Counted from the stretch's first letter, positions 34,511 through 43,153 are shown. The stretch: 64,000 bases of DNA from Mycobacterium sp. ITM-2016-00316 (GCF_002968335.2 NZ_CP134398.1:4154001-4218000), one strand, 5' to 3'. Translations and numbers: made by a program. Notes: a model not told the origin generated them from the letters alone.

Positions 34511-35203
34511 ATGGACGCGGCCTCGACCATCCGTCCGGCCGCCGGTTCACAGACTCTGGCCAGGGGGCTTTCCGCGCTGCAGGCCGTGTCCAGCGCACCC
34601 ACCGGTGTCACCGCGGCCGAGGTCGCCGACTTCGTCGGCGTCCACCGCACCATCGCCTACCGCCTCCTCAGCACCTTGGCTCAGGCCCGGTTCATCACGA
34701 AGGGCTCCGACGGCAAATACCGGCCGGCAGCGGCGCTCGCCGTACTCGGTGCGTCCTTCGACAACAACGTGCGCCAACTCAGCGTCCCGACGCTGCGCCT
34801 GCTGGCCGATGACCTGGGCACCACGGTGTCGCTGCTGGTCGCCGAGGGCGATCAACAGGTCGCCATCGCCGTCATCGTGCCGACGCTGGTCTTCTACCAG
34901 TTGTCTTTCCACGAAGGCAGCCGCCATCCGCTGGAGCGAGGCGCGGCAGGCGCGGCACTGCTGGCCAGCATGCCGCCCCGGCCCGGTGAACGTGAGATCG
35001 TGCGACAGGCGCGCGCGCAGGGCTGGGTCATCACCCACGGTGAGGTCGAACCGGACACCTACGGCCTGGCCGTCCCGGTACGCCGCCGACGACCCTCCCC
35101 GCCCACCTGCATCAACCTGATCTCGCACCGCGAGGACGTCGTCCTCAACGGTCGGGACGCGGTGGTGCGTGCAGCCAGAGAACTCTCCGACATCCTCAGC
35201 TGA
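34511..35203 (+). CDS. IclR-family transcriptional regulator
   Basis: A 230-residue IclR-type protein. The winged-helix part is TLARGLSALQAVSSAP, VTAAEVADFVGVHRTIAYRLL and KYRPAAALAVLG; the ligand domain follows with TLRLLADDLGTTVSLLV. I chose ATG 34511 because GGAG lies 6 nt upstream; ATG 34469 lacks a ribosome site. MhpR of E. coli, which activates the mhp genes, is also an IclR protein, and this gene is divergent from the mhpCAB-type genes, so it probably senses their substrate. Its ligand domain is slightly short at the C-terminus compared with full IclR proteins (about 250). Confidence 0.9.
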   Translation: MDAASTIRPAAGSQTLARGLSALQAVSSAPTGVTAAEVADFVGVHRTIAYRLLSTLAQARFITKGSDGKYRPAAALAVLGASFDNNVRQLSVPTLRLLADDLGTTVSLLVAEGDQQVAIAVIVPTLVFYQLSFHEGSRHPLERGAAGAALLASMPPRPGEREIVRQARAQGWVITHGEVEPDTYGLAVPVRRRRPSPPTCINLISHREDVVLNGRDAVVRAARELSDILS

Positions 35204-35214
35204 CAGGAAGGACT

Positions 35215-36846
35215 GTGGCAGTGCCCGATTCAGAGATCGAATGGACTTCCGAGGTCGACGTCGTGGTGCTCGGCACCGGTGGCGCCGGGCTGACCGCGGC
35301 GCTCACCGCCGCCACCAACGGAGCCCGTGTCGCGGTGTACGAAAAGGCGCCGACGGTGGGTGGCACCACCGCGGTGTCCGGCGGTATCACCTGGATACCC
35401 GCCCACGACCGGCTCCCCGGCGCCGAGCTGTCGGTGCAGGACGCACTGAAATACCTTGAGGCACAATCGCTGGGCGCGATGGACCGCGACCTGGTCGAGA
35501 CCTTCGTGCGCACCGGACCTGCCATGCTGGACTATCTGGAGCAGCACAGCGATCTGCGGTTCGAGATCGCCGAAGGCTTCCCCGATTACAAACCCGAACT
35601 GCCCGGCGGGCGTCCGGGCGGTGGCCGGTCGCTCAATGCCAAACCGTTCGATCTGGCCACCCTCGGTGCATGGCACGACCGCATCACGGCGTTCCCGCTG
35701 GACTTCAGCAATGTCGGCATCGACGCCGAGACCAAGGCGCGCATCCACGCCACGGTGGATGATTCGCTGGCCGAACCGTGTGTCGCCGGCACCGCACTGA
35801 TCGCGGGACTGCTCAAGGGACTGCTCGACCTCGGCATCACCCCGGTGACCGAGGCACGCGCCGTCGAACTGATCGGATCGGCGCAGGGCATCACCGGCGT
35901 GCGGATCAACGACGGCGGCAAGGACATGGCGGTCCGGGCCCGTCGTGGGGTGATCCTGGGCACCGGTGGATTCGAATGGGATCCCCAGCTTGTGGAGGCC
36001 TACCTGCGCGGGCCGATGCGCGGCGCGGTCTCACCGCCCACCAACACCGGCGACGGCCTGCGGATGGCCATGGCACACGGCGCCGATCTGGCGAACATGG
36101 GCGAAGCCTGGTGGGTACCGATCGTGCAGATCCCCGGGGACACCCTGGGCGGGCAACCCCGCAGCCGCAGTGTCCGGTTGGAACGGACCCGCCCGCGCAG
36201 CATCATCGTCAACCGGGCAGGCAAACGCTTCCTCAACGAGGCCGGCGAGTACAACTCGATGGCCGGTCCGTTCCATCACCTCGACCCCCGGGCCGGCTAC
36301 CTCAACGATCCGGCCTGGATCGTCTTCGACGCCCAGCACCTCAAGCGCTACGGGTTCCTCGGCGTGGATCCCGACGGGCCGGCGCCGGACTGGTTCCACG
36401 AATCCGCCACCCTCGATGATCTGGGCACCAAGCTCGGCATCGACCCCGAAGGCCTCACCCGGACCGTCGACGCCTGGAACACCAACGTCGCCGACGAGAA
36501 AGACCCCGACTTCGGCCGCGGCGCAAGCGCATACGACGGATACTGGGGCGATCCCGCCGCGGCGACGCCGGCGCTGCAGACCCTGGGCCCGCTGGACACC
36601 GCCCCGTTCTACGCGGTGCCGGTGGCCGTCGGCGCGATGGGCACCAAGGGAGGTCCGCGCACCGACCGGGACGGCCGCGTCCTGCATGTCACTGGGAAGG
36701 TCATCCCCGGGCTGTTCGCCGCGGGCAACGCGATGGCCGGGGTGACCGGAAAGGCCTACGGCGGTGCGGGCGGCACGCTGGGCCCGGCCATGACCTTCGG
36801 TTACCGCAGCGGGTACGCCGCCGCCACCGGCCGGTCCCTCGAGTGA
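35215..36846 (+). CDS. Second KstD-like FAD-dependent dehydrogenase
   Basis: A 543-residue flavoprotein of the same family as the gene at 29215. It has VVVLGTGGAGLTAAL, EKAPTVGGTTAVSGGITWIP and the C-terminal [19 protein letters not shown] with the Tyr and the Gly four residues on. The start is GTG 35215, with AGGAAGG just upstream; GTG 35221 is possible. It lies 11 bp after the IclR stop and ends at a perfect hairpin. Two such dehydrogenases would allow two double bonds to be added to one ring or to two rings, which would yield a phenol or diene. Confidence 0.88.
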   Translation: MAVPDSEIEWTSEVDVVVLGTGGAGLTAALTAATNGARVAVYEKAPTVGGTTAVSGGITWIPAHDRLPGAELSVQDALKYLEAQSLGAMDRDLVETFVRTGPAMLDYLEQHSDLRFEIAEGFPDYKPELPGGRPGGGRSLNAKPFDLATLGAWHDRITAFPLDFSNVGIDAETKARIHATVDDSLAEPCVAGTALIAGLLKGLLDLGITPVTEARAVELIGSAQGITGVRINDGGKDMAVRARRGVILGTGGFEWDPQLVEAYLRGPMRGAVSPPTNTGDGLRMAMAHGADLANMGEAWWVPIVQIPGDTLGGQPRSRSVRLERTRPRSIIVNRAGKRFLNEAGEYNSMAGPFHHLDPRAGYLNDPAWIVFDAQHLKRYGFLGVDPDGPAPDWFHESATLDDLGTKLGIDPEGLTRTVDAWNTNVADEKDPDFGRGASAYDGYWGDPAAATPALQTLGPLDTAPFYAVPVAVGAMGTKGGPRTDRDGRVLHVTGKVIPGLFAAGNAMAGVTGKAYGGAGGTLGPAMTFGYRSGYAAATGRSLE

Positions 36847-36893
36847 TTTGTGGCGTTCTCGTCGGAAGGGTTCCGACGAGAACGCCACAAATC
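36845..36893. terminator. Perfect 23-bp hairpin between convergent genes
   Basis: The arms 36845-36867 and 36871-36893 are exactly complementary with a GGG loop. The stem starts inside the stop codon of the KstD-like gene and ends 5 bp before the stop of the convergent crotonase gene. There is no T-run on either side. This is the strongest hairpin in the window and probably ends both transcripts. Confidence 0.75.
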
Positions 36894-36898
36894 GCAAG

Positions 36899-37807
36899 TT
36901 AGGGCTGGTCTTTGACCGCAGCCTTCGGCGGGCCCGCGGTCTTCCAATCCTCAAGGCCGTCCTCGACCAGTCCGACCGGGAACTTGTTCTCGTGCACCTG
37001 TGCCCAGTGGCTGTGGTTGAGTTCGTGCAGGGTGAAGCACGCGTTCAGCGAGTTGTAGAACCCCTGGTTGTCCTGGGTCTGGTTCACCGACTCCTTGACC
37101 AGCAGCGCCGCCATGGTCGGCACCTTGGCGATGCGGCGGGCGAATTCGACCGTCTTGTCGGCCAATTCGTCGACCGGGAAGATCTTGGACACCATCCCCA
37201 GCGCGTGGCCCTCTTCCACCGAGAGCGTGTCCCCGGTGAGCATCAGCTCCTTGGTTTTGCGGGCGCCGAATTCCCAAGGGTGCGCGAAGTATTCGACGCC
37301 ACACATGCCGAGACGGGTGCCGACGACGTCGGTGAAGCGGGTGTTGTCGGCGGCGACGATCAGGTCGCAGGACCACATCAGCATCAGGGCCGCCGCGTAG
37401 ACGTCACCATGCACCGAGGCGATGGTGATCTTGCGCAGATTGCGCCAGCGCCGGGTGTTCTCGAAGTAGTGATGCCACTCCTGCAGCATCAGGCTCTCTG
37501 CGCCCTGCCGGGTGCCACCGTTGACCGTGAAGCTGGGGTGCTGGTCCGGGCCGGGGGTGTACTCGGCGCGCTGCACCTTCGACCCGACATCGTGGCCCGC
37601 GGAGAACATCGGGCCGTTGCCGCCGAGGATGACGACACGCACGGTGTCGTCGGCCTCGGCGCGCAGGAACGCCTCATGCAACTCGACGAGCATGCCGCGG
37701 TTCTGCGCGTTGCGTGCCTCCGGCCGGTTCAGCATGATCCGGGCGATGGTCCCCTCGTCGAGGGTTTCGTATGTCACGAAGCGGTATTCAGGAGTTTGGT
37801 CAGCCAT
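36899..37807 (-). CDS. Enoyl-CoA hydratase family (crotonase) protein
   Basis: A 302-residue crotonase. IARIMLNRPEARNAQNRGML is the N-terminal signature, VVILGGNGPMFSAGHDVG the first oxyanion loop, and SVHGDVYAAALMLMWSCDLI the second. ATG 37807 is chosen; a start at 37816 adds three residues. A degenerate GAGAAT operator lies 21 bp upstream, so it is probably its own transcription unit under the shared regulator. It should hydrate the enoyl-CoA made by the FadE enzymes, giving the 3-hydroxyacyl-CoA that the neighbouring aldolase would cleave. It is not closely similar to the crotonase at 17659. Confidence 0.88.
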   Translation of the reverse strand: MADQTPEYRFVTYETLDEGTIARIMLNRPEARNAQNRGMLVELHEAFLRAEADDTVRVVILGGNGPMFSAGHDVGSKVQRAEYTPGPDQHPSFTVNGGTRQGAESLMLQEWHHYFENTRRWRNLRKITIASVHGDVYAAALMLMWSCDLIVAADNTRFTDVVGTRLGMCGVEYFAHPWEFGARKTKELMLTGDTLSVEEGHALGMVSKIFPVDELADKTVEFARRIAKVPTMAALLVKESVNQTQDNQGFYNSLNACFTLHELNHSHWAQVHENKFPVGLVEDGLEDWKTAGPPKAAVKDQP

Positions 37808-37827
37808 GAATCGCACTCTATTCCTAT

Positions 37828-37842
37828 GAGAACGCCGTTACC
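37828..37842. promoter_or_regulatory. Degenerate operator upstream of the crotonase gene
   Basis: GAGAACGCCGTTACC keeps GAGAA and the 3-nt centre with changes in the second half. It lies 21 bp from the start codon at 37807, in the 47-bp gap before the aldolase stop at 37855. Confidence 0.5.
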
Positions 37843-37854
37843 GCGCCGGGCACA

Positions 37855-39000
37855 TTACAGCGAGAGGATGGTCGCCGACGCGGTGCCGGGCGCCCCGTAC
37901 ACCTGCGCCAGGCCCACCCGCGGGCTGCCGGGGACCTGACGCTCCCCCGCCTCGCCGCGGAGCTGCCGGACCAGTTCGTGCATCTGACGCAGGCCCGAGG
38001 CGCCGATCGGCTCACCGTTGGCGATCAGACCGCCGTCGGTGTTCACCGGGATCGAACCGGTGATCTCGGTGGCGCCGTCTATCAGCAACTTCTCCTGCTC
38101 ACCATCGGCGCACAGTCCGGTCTCGGCCATGTGGATGACCTCGGCGCCGGCGTCGGTGTCCTGCAGTTGCGCGATGTCGACGTCTTCGGGCCCGATGCCG
38201 GCGGCCTCGTAGGCGGCCTTGGCCGCGAACACCGTCGGCGAGGGATCCTCGTCCAGTGGCGCCGATGTGGCGTGCACCTCGTATGCGCCGAAGGTGCGGG
38301 TACGAATCTCACTGGCCCGCACATACACCGGCTTGTCGGTGTACTTGTGGGCGATGTCGGCGCGACACATGATGACCGCGGCCGCACCCTCGTCGGGGGC
38401 ACAGAACATGTACTGGCGCAGCGGGTAGTTCAGCACCGGTGAGGCCATGATCTCCTCGACGGAGATCTCCTTGCGCCGGAACGCATTCGGGTTCAGCACG
38501 CCGTTGCGGAAGTTCTTGTTGGCCACCCGCGCCAGCGTCTCCTCGGAGATGCCGTGCTTGTGGATGTAGTGGTTGGCCTTGATACCGAAGAACTTCGTGG
38601 TCACGAACTGGCCGTTGTTGGCGTACCACTGGGGCAGCGCGAGCTTGGCCGGATCGTCGGTGAAGGCGCCGCGCGGATGCTTGTCCAGGCCGATCGCGAT
38701 ACCGATGTCGTACTTGCCCAACCGGATGGTGTCGGCGGTCTGCTGGATGGCGCTGGCCGAGGTGGCGCAGGCGTTGAAGACATTGGTGAAGGTGATGCCG
38801 GTGAGGCCGACCAGGCGCGTGACGGCGTCGGGATTGGACACCTCGTAGCTGCCGCCGAACCCGAACTGGATGTCCTTCCATTCCAGCTTCGCATCCGCCA
38901 ACGCGCTGGTGATCGCCTCGGCACCCATCTCCATCGCGGTCTTGTCGAACCGGCCGAAGGGATGGATGCCGACGCCGATGATCGCTACATCGTTGCTCAT
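37855..39000 (-). CDS. Ltp2-like thiolase-fold aldolase
   Basis: A 381-residue thiolase-superfamily protein of the lipid-transfer-protein type. NACATSASAIQ holds the conserved cysteine region, but the usual GHPxGASG is NGEPIGASGLRQ (His to Glu) and the C-terminal CxG loop reads VYGAPGTASATIL without cysteine. This pattern and the QVPGSPRVGLAQVYGAPG stretch match Ltp2-type proteins, which are retro-aldolases of steroid side-chain CoA esters rather than thiolases. The DUF35 gene overlaps its start by 4 bp, and Ltp2 needs a DUF35 partner. Prediction: it cleaves a 3-hydroxyacyl-CoA with a branched or ring-attached carbinol, releasing a ketone or aldehyde and a short acyl-CoA. Confidence 0.85.
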   Translation of the reverse strand: MSNDVAIIGVGIHPFGRFDKTAMEMGAEAITSALADAKLEWKDIQFGFGGSYEVSNPDAVTRLVGLTGITFTNVFNACATSASAIQQTADTIRLGKYDIGIAIGLDKHPRGAFTDDPAKLALPQWYANNGQFVTTKFFGIKANHYIHKHGISEETLARVANKNFRNGVLNPNAFRRKEISVEEIMASPVLNYPLRQYMFCAPDEGAAAVIMCRADIAHKYTDKPVYVRASEIRTRTFGAYEVHATSAPLDEDPSPTVFAAKAAYEAAGIGPEDVDIAQLQDTDAGAEVIHMAETGLCADGEQEKLLIDGATEITGSIPVNTDGGLIANGEPIGASGLRQMHELVRQLRGEAGERQVPGSPRVGLAQVYGAPGTASATILSL

Positions 39001-39425
39001 ACCTTGGACTCCTCGACGGGCTTGAACCAGAAGGTGACGAGCTCGTCGCCGTCGGCATCGGTGGCGAACGGCGCCATGGTCAGTTCGACCTCCATGCCGA
39101 ATTCCAGCTTGGCGGGATCGTTTTCGGTGAGCCGTCCCTCCACGCGAATCAGATCACCCAGTTGCACGAGGCCGACACCGAACGGCACGAAGTCCTTGCC
39201 GGTCGGTCCGGCATAGGGCGCTCCCGGCGGGAACCCCTGCGTGGTCCACGCCACGACGGTGCCGCGGCGCGGCAGCAGCAGGTCCGACATCTCGGCCTTG
39301 CTACACCTCGGGCAGCGCAGCTGACGCGGGAACGTCGTCGCGGAACACGCGCCACACTGGCTGCCGATGAGTTGGGGGTTCTCATCGGGCCAGGTGGAGA
39401 TCTCGGGGGCAAGCGCCTTCTGCAT
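38997..39425 (-). CDS. DUF35 OB-fold zinc-ribbon protein, aldolase partner
   Basis: A 142-residue DUF35 protein. The rubredoxin-like zinc ribbon is GSQCGACSATTFPRQLRCPRC (given as CGAC and CPRC pairs), followed by the OB-fold strand GTVVAWTTQGFPPGAPY. Such proteins bind acyl-CoA and form stable complexes with thiolase-fold enzymes: ChsH2-DUF35 with Ltp2 in cholesterol breakdown. ATG 39425 has GAGGAG upstream. The aldolase gene starts inside its last codons. Upstream lies a degenerate GAGAAT operator at 39491-39505. Confidence 0.92.
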   Translation of the reverse strand: MQKALAPEISTWPDENPQLIGSQCGACSATTFPRQLRCPRCSKAEMSDLLLPRRGTVVAWTTQGFPPGAPYAGPTGKDFVPFGVGLVQLGDLIRVEGRLTENDPAKLEFGMEVELTMAPFATDADGDELVTFWFKPVEESKV

Positions 39426-39490
39426 CAGGCTCCTCGGCTACCTGTAGAAGAATGTATTGACGAATTCGTACAATAGCATTTCTCGAAAGT

Positions 39491-39505
39491 GGAAACCATA
39501 TTCTC
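39491..39505. promoter_or_regulatory. Degenerate operator upstream of the DUF35-aldolase pair
   Basis: On the minus strand 39505-39491 reads GAGAATATGGTTTCC: the full first half-site, then two or three changes. It lies 66 bp before the DUF35 start and overlaps the meaB stop codon, so it likely drives the pair separately from meaB. Confidence 0.55.
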
Positions 39506-40382
39506 ATTGAGGTTTGACCTGCGCACCCTCGAGTAACCGGGTGGTCGCGGCGTAGACATCGAGGGCGCCCACGGCGACCTGCGCGGCCAGTTCGTCGAGA
39601 CCGGGATGGGACTGCAGCACACTCTGGGCCAACGACAGAATCTGCAGTCGCGCCCGGATCACCCGTCGCTCGGCGGTATCGGAGCGGTGGTGGGCATCGA
39701 TGGCGGCGACAAGCTCCTCGATGCCCGCGTTCTGCGACGCGATGATCTTGAGGATCGGCAGGCCGGTCTCGATGTGCAGGTCCCTGGCGGTCTGATCGGC
39801 ACCATCGCGGTCTGCCTTGTTGACCACGATGATGTCGGCGATCTCCAGCAGACCCGCCTTGGCGGCCTGGATCGCGTCACCGGCCCCCGGGTTGAGGATG
39901 GCCACCGTCGGGTCGGCGACGGCGGCGATCTCGATCTCCGACTGACCGACCCCGACCGTCTCCAGCACGACGATGTCGTAGTGCAGTGCCGCAAGCAGCC
40001 GGATCGCCGCGGGCACCGCGGCGGCCAGCCCACCCAGGTGCCCGCGGGTGGCCACCGAGCGGATCATCACGTCCGGGTCGTTGATGTGTGCGGCCATCCG
40101 GATCCGGTCGCCGAGCAGCGCTCCCCCGCTGTAGGGCGAGGATGGGTCGACAGCGAGCACCGCGATCCGCAAGCCCCTTGCCCGGTAGGCCGAGACGAGC
40201 ACCGCGACGGTGGTGGACTTTCCCGCGCCCGGCGGACCGGTGATCCCGACGGTGCGCACCGGGCGTGCGGGCAGCACCGCCAGCACCTCGTCGCGACGCT
40301 CGCTCTCGACCAGGCTCAGCAGCCGGCCCGCGGCCCGCTGCGATCCGCCGCGCGCGGCGTCGAGCAGTTCCTGGATGTCCAT
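39504..40382 (-). CDS. meaB: MeaB/ArgK-type GTPase, chaperone of a B12-dependent mutase
   Basis: A 292-residue G3E-family GTPase. The P-loop is GPPGAGKST (residues 49-57), the switch/Walker B region is ETVGVGQSE, and NKAD is the guanine-specificity motif. MeaB proteins load cobalamin into, and protect, methylmalonyl-CoA-type mutases. The ATG at 40382 is 11 bp after the thiolase stop. The mutase genes it would serve are at 46954-48944 in the same region. Mycobacteria also have a meaB next to mutAB elsewhere, so this appears to be a dedicated second copy; that part is inference. Confidence 0.92.
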   Translation of the reverse strand: MDIQELLDAARGGSQRAAGRLLSLVESERRDEVLAVLPARPVRTVGITGPPGAGKSTTVAVLVSAYRARGLRIAVLAVDPSSPYSGGALLGDRIRMAAHINDPDVMIRSVATRGHLGGLAAAVPAAIRLLAALHYDIVVLETVGVGQSEIEIAAVADPTVAILNPGAGDAIQAAKAGLLEIADIIVVNKADRDGADQTARDLHIETGLPILKIIASQNAGIEELVAAIDAHHRSDTAERRVIRARLQILSLAQSVLQSHPGLDELAAQVAVGALDVYAATTRLLEGAQVKPQ

Positions 40383-40393
40383 CGACTGCGACT

Positions 40394-41530
40394 TTATGGC
40401 GCGACCTCGATGACCGTGGCCGAACCCATGCCGCCGCCTGCGCACATCGCGGCCACGCCGATACCACCTCCGCGCCTGCGCAGTTCATGGACGAGGGTGA
40501 CGATCATCCGAGCGCCGGTCGCGGCCACGGGATGCCCCAGCGAGCACCCACTGCCGCTGACGTTGACCTTCTCCGGGGCGATGTCGAGCAGCTTGATGGT
40601 GGCCACACACATCGCCGCGAACGCCTCGTTGATCTCGAACAGGTCGACATCGGACAGCGACATCCGGGCCCGGGAGAGGGCTTTGGTGATCGCCTCCACG
40701 GGGGCGAGTCCGGTGAACGCCGGATCCACCCCGACCGATGCCCAGGCCCGGATCGTGCCGAGTGCCGGCAGCCCGAGCCGGTCGCTGGCGATGGCCAGGG
40801 CAGCCGAGGCGTCGTTGGCGCCGCAGGCGTTGCCCGCGGTGATCGAGAAGCCTTCGATCTCCGGGTGCAGCACTTTGAGTCCGGCCAGCTTCTCCAATGT
40901 GGTGTCGCGGCGCGGGTTTTCGTCGGTGTCGAACACCCCGTGCGGGGTGTCGATCGGCAGGATCTCGTCGGTGAAGCGCCCCTCGTCGATGGCCGCGATG
41001 GCCTTGTGGTGCGAACCCAGCGCCCAGGCGTCCATCTCCTCGCGGCTCACTCCGGCCTTGACGGCCGCGTTCCAGCCGACGGTGATCGACATGTCCATGT
41101 TGGGCGCGTCGGGCCGATCCGGATGGGTCGGCGGGAACCACGGCTGGAACTCCTCGCCCACCTGGCGGAGGAACCGTGGCGAGGTGGATGCCGAGTTCAC
41201 CCCACCGGCGATGATCAGCTGATCCATCCCGGATCGGATGCTTGCCGCGGCCGATTGCACCGCGGCCTGCCCGGCGGCGCAGTGCCGGTTCATCGCCAGC
41301 CCCGGCACCGAGGTCAAGCCCGCGGTGATCGCTGCGTGCCGGGCGATCACCCCGCCGCCGTAGAGGCCCTCCCCGAGAACGACGTCATCCACCGGGGCCC
41401 CGTCGAGTCCGGCGGCCACCGCTGCGACCACATGGTCGGCCAGCACATAGGCGTCGGTATCGCGCAGCGTGCCCCTCTTGGCGGTGCCGATCGGCGTGCG
41501 CAGTGCGGAGACGATCACGGCCTCAGGCAT
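40394..41530 (-). CDS. Thiolase (acetyl-CoA acyltransferase)
   Basis: A 378-residue thiolase with all catalytic parts: nucleophile Cys in NRHCAAGQAA, NEAFAAM, the His in GCSLGHPVAATGAR and the second Cys in AMCAGGGMG. ATG 41530 follows AAAGGGG; an upstream start at 41548 adds six residues. It cuts a 3-ketoacyl-CoA to acetyl- or propionyl-CoA. It diverges from the SDR operon at 41609 across a perfect operator (41557) that therefore can control both. Unlike the Ltp2-like protein at 37855 it should be a true thiolase. Confidence 0.93.
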   Translation of the reverse strand: MPEAVIVSALRTPIGTAKRGTLRDTDAYVLADHVVAAVAAGLDGAPVDDVVLGEGLYGGGVIARHAAITAGLTSVPGLAMNRHCAAGQAAVQSAAASIRSGMDQLIIAGGVNSASTSPRFLRQVGEEFQPWFPPTHPDRPDAPNMDMSITVGWNAAVKAGVSREEMDAWALGSHHKAIAAIDEGRFTDEILPIDTPHGVFDTDENPRRDTTLEKLAGLKVLHPEIEGFSITAGNACGANDASAALAIASDRLGLPALGTIRAWASVGVDPAFTGLAPVEAITKALSRARMSLSDVDLFEINEAFAAMCVATIKLLDIAPEKVNVSGSGCSLGHPVAATGARMIVTLVHELRRRGGGIGVAAMCAGGGMGSATVIEVAP

Positions 41531-41556
41531 CGAAACTGCCCCTTTCACGCTGGAAT

Positions 41557-41571
41557 GAGAATGTTATTCTC
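41557..41571. promoter_or_regulatory. Perfect GAGAAT-N3-ATTCTC operator, copy 3
   Basis: GAGAATGTTATTCTC, extended by T and A on either side, lies in the 78-bp gap between the divergent thiolase and SDR genes. The core, including its centre GTT, is identical to the copy at 44596. Confidence 0.76.
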
Positions 41572-41608
41572 ACAGTTCGAGAGTGCCAGTTGCAAGAAGG
41601 AGAAGTGA

Positions 41609-42373
41609 ATGGACATCGCCGGTAGCTCCGCGCTCGTCGTAGGTGGCGCAGGTGGCCTGGGGGAAGCGACGGTCCGCCGACTGCACGCCGCGGGTGCCAA
41701 GGTGGTGGTCGCGGATCTGGCCGACGAGAAGGGGCCCAAGCTCGCCGACGAGCTCGGCGTGAAGTACATCCGCACCGACGCCACCTCCGAGGAATCGGTC
41801 AACGCCGCAATCGCCGAGGCCGAAGCACTTGCCCCGCTGCGTATTTCGGTGGACACCCACGGCGGTCCGGCGGCCGGCGGCAGGCTCATCGGTAAGGACG
41901 GGTCACCGCACGGGCTGGAGGGGTTCGAGACGACGGTCAAGTTCTATCTGACCGCGGTGTTCAATGTGATGCGGCTGGCCGCGGCGGCCATCGCCCGCAC
42001 CGAACCGCTGGAAGAGGGCGGCCGCGGCGTCATCGTGAACACCGCATCCATCGCCGGCTACGAGGGACAGATCGGCCAGCTGGCCTACGCCGCCGCCAAG
42101 GGGGGCGTGCTCGGTATGACCCTGGTGGCCGCACGCGACCTGTCCCCGTTGGGAATCCGCGTCAACACCATCGCCCCGGGCACCATCAACACCCCGGCCT
42201 ACGGCAAGGCCGCCGACCAGCTGGAACAGTACTGGGGTCCGCAGATCCCGTTCCCCAAGCGGATGGGCCGCTCGACCGAGTACGCCCAACTCGCCCAGAG
42301 CATCATCGAGAACGATTACCTCAACGGCGAGATCATCCGTCTCGACGGAGGACTGCGGTTCCCGCCCAAGTGA
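41609..42373 (+). CDS. SDR, 3-hydroxyacyl-CoA dehydrogenase type (HSD17B10-like)
   Basis: A 254-residue SDR. VVGGAGGLGEATVRRL is the cofactor loop, VNTASIAGYEGQIG the serine region, and YAAAK the catalytic Tyr-Lys. The EGQIGQLAYAAAKGG form is characteristic of type 2 (HSD17B10-like) 3-hydroxyacyl-CoA dehydrogenases, which make the 3-ketoacyl-CoA for thiolysis. ATG 41609 has AAGGAG upstream. It is divergent from, and functionally matched to, the thiolase at 40394, and it overlaps the next SDR by 4 bp. Confidence 0.9.
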   Translation: MDIAGSSALVVGGAGGLGEATVRRLHAAGAKVVVADLADEKGPKLADELGVKYIRTDATSEESVNAAIAEAEALAPLRISVDTHGGPAAGGRLIGKDGSPHGLEGFETTVKFYLTAVFNVMRLAAAAIARTEPLEEGGRGVIVNTASIAGYEGQIGQLAYAAAKGGVLGMTLVAARDLSPLGIRVNTIAPGTINTPAYGKAADQLEQYWGPQIPFPKRMGRSTEYAQLAQSIIENDYLNGEIIRLDGGLRFPPK

Positions 42374-43143
42374 GCCGGCTCGGTGGGCAGGGGCGCAGCG
42401 ACCCGGGAAGTGAACTTGCCGGGAAGACGGCGTTTGTCGCCGGCGCGAGCCGCGGCATCGGCGCCACCATCGCCCACGCGCTCGCCGCGGCGGGCGCATC
42501 GGTCGCGGTGGCAGCCCGCTCCGAGCAGCAGGGCAAGCTGCCCGGCACCATCGGCTCGGTGGCGGAGTCGATCCGCGCGCAGGGCGGCAGGGCGCTGGCC
42601 GTCCCGTGTGACGTGACCAGCGAGGCGTCGGTCGATGATGCTGTCGGCAAAGCCGTTTCGGAGTTCGGCGGTATCGACATCCTGGTCGCCAACGCAGGCG
42701 TGCTGTGGCTGGGGCCGGTCGAATCGACACCGCTGAAACGCTGGCAACTGTGCCTGGACGTCAACCTGACCGGTGTCTTCCTGGTCACCAAGGCCGTGAT
42801 CCCGCATGTGCGGGCCCGCGGCGGCGGATCGCTGATGGCCATCACCACGACCGGTGTCGGCATGCCCGGCGCGAACGCCTATTGGGTATCCAAGGCCGCC
42901 GCCGAGCGTCTGTACCTGGGCTTGGCCCACGACCTGCGGCCGGACAACATCGCGGTGAATTGCCTGAGTCCATCCCGGGTGGTGCTCACCGAGGGCTGGC
43001 AGGCCGGTGGCGGCGGATTCGAGGTCCCGCCGGAGATGGTCGAGCCGCCCGAGGCGATGGGACAAGCCGCGGTGCTGCTGGCCGGGCAGGACGCCAGTGG
43101 GATCACCGGTACCGTGCAGCGGTCCGAGGGGCTCGCCTTCTGA
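42370..43143 (+). CDS. SDR family oxidoreductase
   Basis: A 257-residue SDR starting at GTG 42370 (GTGA overlap). It shows AGASRGIGATIAHAL, VANAGVLWLG, TTTGVG and catalytic YWVSK. The extra stretch SEQQGKLPGTIGSVAESI after the second strand is shared with the SDR at 49165 and with HSDL2-type proteins, so the two are likely relatives. ATP-independent oxidation of a hydroxyacyl-CoA is plausible. Its gene ends 10 bp before an inverted repeat that separates it from the convergent ligase. Confidence 0.88.
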   Translation: MSRLGGQGRSDPGSELAGKTAFVAGASRGIGATIAHALAAAGASVAVAARSEQQGKLPGTIGSVAESIRAQGGRALAVPCDVTSEASVDDAVGKAVSEFGGIDILVANAGVLWLGPVESTPLKRWQLCLDVNLTGVFLVTKAVIPHVRARGGGSLMAITTTGVGMPGANAYWVSKAAAERLYLGLAHDLRPDNIAVNCLSPSRVVLTEGWQAGGGGFEVPPEMVEPPEAMGQAAVLLAGQDASGITGTVQRSEGLAF

Positions 43144-43153
43144 CGCCGAGTGT

